Below, in pieces: positions 61,532-64,000 of a stretch of 64,000 bases of DNA (position 1 is the stretch's first letter; every line of letters begins with the position of its first letter). The notes beneath the pieces were generated by a model. It did no database searches. It saw only the letters and a list, made by a program, of their open reading frames with translations, and was not told where the DNA came from. The stretch covers positions 38,370,956-38,434,955 of the forward strand of contig NC_090258.1 of NCBI RefSeq assembly GCF_037325665.1. The letters are read 5' to 3'. The DNA is from Littorina saxatilis. Lineage: Eukaryota; Mollusca; Gastropoda; Littorinimorpha; Littorinidae. The translations under genes were made by a program, and so were the position numbers.

Positions 61532-62093
61532 CCTCATCTGGAGATGTACTGGTACCTCAGGCCTCATCTGGAGATGTACCAGTATTGCCAGCCTCATCTG
61601 GAGATGTACAAGTATAATGCCAGCCTCGTCTGGAGATGTACTAGTATCACAAGCCTTATCTGGAGATGTACCAGTATCACCAGCCTCATCTGGAGATGTA
61701 CCGCCATCACCAGCCTCATCTGGAGATGTACCAGTATCATCAGCCTTATCTGGATATGTACCAGTTTCACCAGTCTTATCTGGACATGTACCAGTATCAC
61801 CAGCCTCATCTGGAGATGTACCGCTATCACCAGCCTTATCTGGAAATGTACCGATACCACCAGCCTCATCTGGAGATGTACCGCTATCATCAGCCTCATC
61901 TGGAGATGTACCGCTATCACCAGTCTTATCTGGAAATGTACCGATACCACCAGCCTCATCTGGAAATGTACCGATACCACCAGCCTTATCTGGAGATGTA
62001 CTGATACCACCAGCCTCATCTGGAGATGTACCGCTACCAAAAGCCTCATCTGGAAATGTACCGATACCACCAGCCTCATTTGGAGATGAACAG
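61532..62093 (+). CDS. Exon made of ~19 units of a 30-bp repeat
   Basis: Begins right after acceptor TTTTTTATCAG and ends at donor GAACAG|GTACGA. Inside are about 19 tandem units CAGCCTCATCTGGAGATGTA CC-GTATCAC (30 bp = 10 codons), giving SGDVPVSPAS in one frame. An early unit is 32 bp, changing frame near 61620. After it the frame is open to the end. Unit variants: GTA, CTA or ATA after CC. Read in that frame the product is a Ser/Pro/Asp-rich low-complexity region. Parent gene unknown; a Val-Pro-Ser repeat protein or a non-coding array are the alternatives. Confidence 0.45.
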
Positions 62094-62245
62094 GTACGAA
62101 AAGCATTGTGATTTTGAACTTACTCACGGGTTACCTCCATTATGAAATTGACCGTGTGGATGCTTTTATTTTTTAAACTTTCCAGGAAATGGGATTTAGC
62201 CACCTCTAGGTCGATGTTGTCAGTCTAATGAAATTGGAGAAAAGG
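62094..62245. other. Short non-coding gap
   Basis: Intron-like sequence following the repeat exon. Nothing recognised. Confidence 0.4.
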
Positions 62246-62770
62246 CACCAATGGGTGGCCGAGTGGTAACGCACTTGCGCTCGGAAGTGAGTTCGACCCT
62301 GTGTCAGGGCGTTAGCAATTTTCTCCCCCCTTTCCTAACCTAGGTGGTGGGTTCAAGTGCTAGTCTTTCGGATGAGACGAAAAACCGAGGTCCCTTCGTG
62401 TACACTACATTGGGGTGTGCACGTTAAAGATCCCACGATTGACAAAAGGGTCTTTCCTGGCAAAATTGTATAGCCATAGATAAAAAAAATGTCCACCAAA
62501 ATACCCGTGTGAAATGGAATAATAGGCCGTGAACAGTAGGATATGCGCCGAAATGGCTGCGATCTGCTGGTCGATGTGAATGCGTGATGTATTGTGTAAA
62601 CAAAAATTTCCATCTCACACGGCGCCTTGAGTCCGAGTCTGGAGATACGCGCACGATATAAGACTTCATATAACCCATACTTGTCGGTCGCCCTATGCCT
62701 AAGTGGAATGTTTTGTATAATGGGAGCTTTAGGGCAACATTTGGCTTTAACACACACACACGTACATATA
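62246..62770 (+). mobile_element. tRNA-headed SINE of a second family
   Basis: Head GGTGGCCGAGTGGTAACGC (A box) and GAGTTCGACCC (B box), then a conserved-looking body: GGATGAGACGAAAAACCGAG, ACTACATTGGGGTGTGCACG, TTAAAGATCCCACGATTGAC. Ends in CA repeats near 62757. The body type is common to many marine invertebrate SINEs. Confidence 0.8.
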
Positions 62771-62977
62771 TAGATTGGTTGAATTTAGAATAAAAAGAAA
62801 GTACGTACTCGCATTCACCACCAAGAAACTGTTAATTTTTAGGATAGTTGGACATTAACTACAGTACCTGTGTAATCCAGAAAAACACACAAGATAAGCA
62901 CATAAATGAGGCAAGTCAGGACCATTATGATGATCTGTGTCAAAAGCATCACATTTATTTTAACACGAATATTTATT

Positions 62978-63240
62978 GGACCATAGTGGCCGAGTGGGCG
63001 GCTTGCAGTCTCACTCAATGACAAAGTTAAGCAATGCCGAGCCTAGCCAAGTACTTGGATAAGTGACTGTCTGAGTTGTACACTGCTGTTAACTTGACCC
63101 CTCATGGAGGGCGGTGTCTCACTACTCTTTGGGATGAGATTTTAAACGGAGGTCTATTCATAATTCAGTATTCTGAGTACATATGTGCACGTCCTAGATA
63201 CTGGGAAATACTATGGGTTGTCAACTTTGAATGACTGTCA
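62978..63240 (+). mobile_element. 5S rRNA-derived SINE with tRNA-like start
   Basis: CCATAGTGGCCGAGTGGGCG resembles a tRNA A box. It is followed by AAGTTAAGCAATGCCGAGCC, TAGCCAAGTACTTGGATAAG and TGACTGTCTGAG, which match the internal control region of 5S rRNA. The body has TTGGGATGAGATTTTAAACG followed by GAGGTC, echoing the body of the SINE at 62246. Not a functional 5S gene, because the 5' third is absent. Confidence 0.7.
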
Positions 63241-64000
63241 CAATATCTCTGAGCAATGGATGACAAAGGGGATGCTTTGATGTCAAAGGGGATGGATTTG
63301 ACTTACTGTAACAACCAAGTTTGGGTTTCCAAACATTGCTGTGGGTTTTAAACGATTTAATTTTTAGCCAAAATGCCCCCAAAACAGCACCTAAAACTGG
63401 GACAAAAATACACCAGTCTGTGTTGCAGCTGTACATAATGGAGAATAAAGCTCTGTGAATTTTATTGTGATGTTTATGGGTCAGCTGAAGGATTATTCTC
63501 GACATACACACTCAAGAATTACATCCATTTTTCTTCTTCTGGGAGTTTGATCGGTGAAGAAAACGCGTTATCGTGCGTTACATTGGTTTCCAGTTTCGAC
63601 GTCAGTACGAAGTATGATCCCCCCTACACCCTTCAAATAGTTCACTTTTAGGATTTAATCATTTCAAAGACATTTTCTTTTCATAACACAACACGGCGTT
63701 ATGAAACCCTTTCATCTGAGCTTTTAATCACAGATGTTGGTAACCTACTCCTCTTTCGTTTTTTTCAGTAACGCACGACAACGCAGCCAGCGTTAACATG
63801 TAGTCTCGGTTGTCCCGTGAAAGTCGTGCGTTGGAACAAAACAGCCCAGTGGAAATTTCCACTGATGACGTTTTGACACGGGTCACGTGAATACTAACTG
63901 AGAATTTTGCTACAAACACGCGTCGGTTTCCGGTTTTTGGAATGAAACGCACGCTCGATGTCATCGTATCCTCACTGTTCGAACGCCGATTTCGAATCAC
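63241..64000. other. Non-coding, nothing recognised
   Basis: No domain or known repeat recognised. The minus-strand open frame reaching the window end has no recognisable motif and low-complexity flanks. The region may continue beyond the window. Confidence 0.4.

Noticed and set aside
63020-63085. 5S rRNA gene
   Set aside because: Only the internal control region is present, diverged, and fused to a SINE body.
63728-64000. 90-codon minus-strand frame at the right edge
   Set aside because: No recognisable motif and cut by the window end. Insufficient support.

Overview
This is a eukaryotic, repeat-saturated stretch with no bacterial or organellar features. The repeat spectrum suggests a marine gastropod: Nimb/I-type LINEs with an RNase H domain, a tRNA-derived SINE with an AAAC tail, 5S- and tRNA-headed SINEs, Helentron, Crypton and Mutator-like relics, and an abundant TTTAGTCAAG-ended MITE that I associate with periwinkles (Littorina). 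The species is inference. No complete host gene was recognised. The host-like pieces are a PPP1R21-like exon (59.7 kb), an exon built of 30-bp repeats (61.5-62.1 kb) and a few unassigned exons.

Layout. 0-3.2 kb: foldback and nested MITEs. 3.2-5.2 kb: decayed Crypton (tyrosine recombinase). 5.7-20.3 kb: left copy of a segmental duplication. It holds a LINE ORF1 fragment and a Mutator-like transposase relic carrying a four-level nest: Mutator relic, then a SINE, then a 10.5-kb element with TTAA target duplications, then a full-length 6.07-kb LINE (LINE-A). 20.4-24.4 kb: a LINE ORF1 fragment and a CACTA-like transposase split by a Tc1 element, itself split by a LINE-A piece. 25.3-29.7 kb: a zinc-finger gene fragment and two head-to-tail truncated LINE-B copies. 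29.7-34.0 kb: right copy of the segmental duplication, lacking the TTAA element but carrying a deleted piggyBac. 36.5-40 kb: an unassigned DDE transposase gene. 40.5-43.1 kb: Helentron relic. 43-47 kb: SINEs, LINE tails, unassigned exons and a short fossil integrase scrap. 47.4-48.9 kb: a second TTAA element with a clear THAP-domain gene. 50-51 kb: two minisatellites. 51.8-57.6 kb: full-length LINE-B with both ORFs open. 58-64 kb: MITEs, SINEs, a hAT-like relic and the repeat exon.

Themes. Most insertions have visible target-site duplications, so the order of events can be read. The most unusual object is the 10.5-kb TTAA element. It carries a decayed THAP-like exon at one end and, facing it at the other end, a spliced gene for a P2X7 C-terminal 'ballast' (P2RX7_C) domain. 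The smaller THAP element at 47.4 kb has the same plan: inward-facing first exons beside TGACGTCA boxes. Retroelement insertions left of 58.7 kb lie almost entirely on the minus strand. The SINE and several LINE families share a similar 3' end, as expected if the SINE uses LINE machinery.
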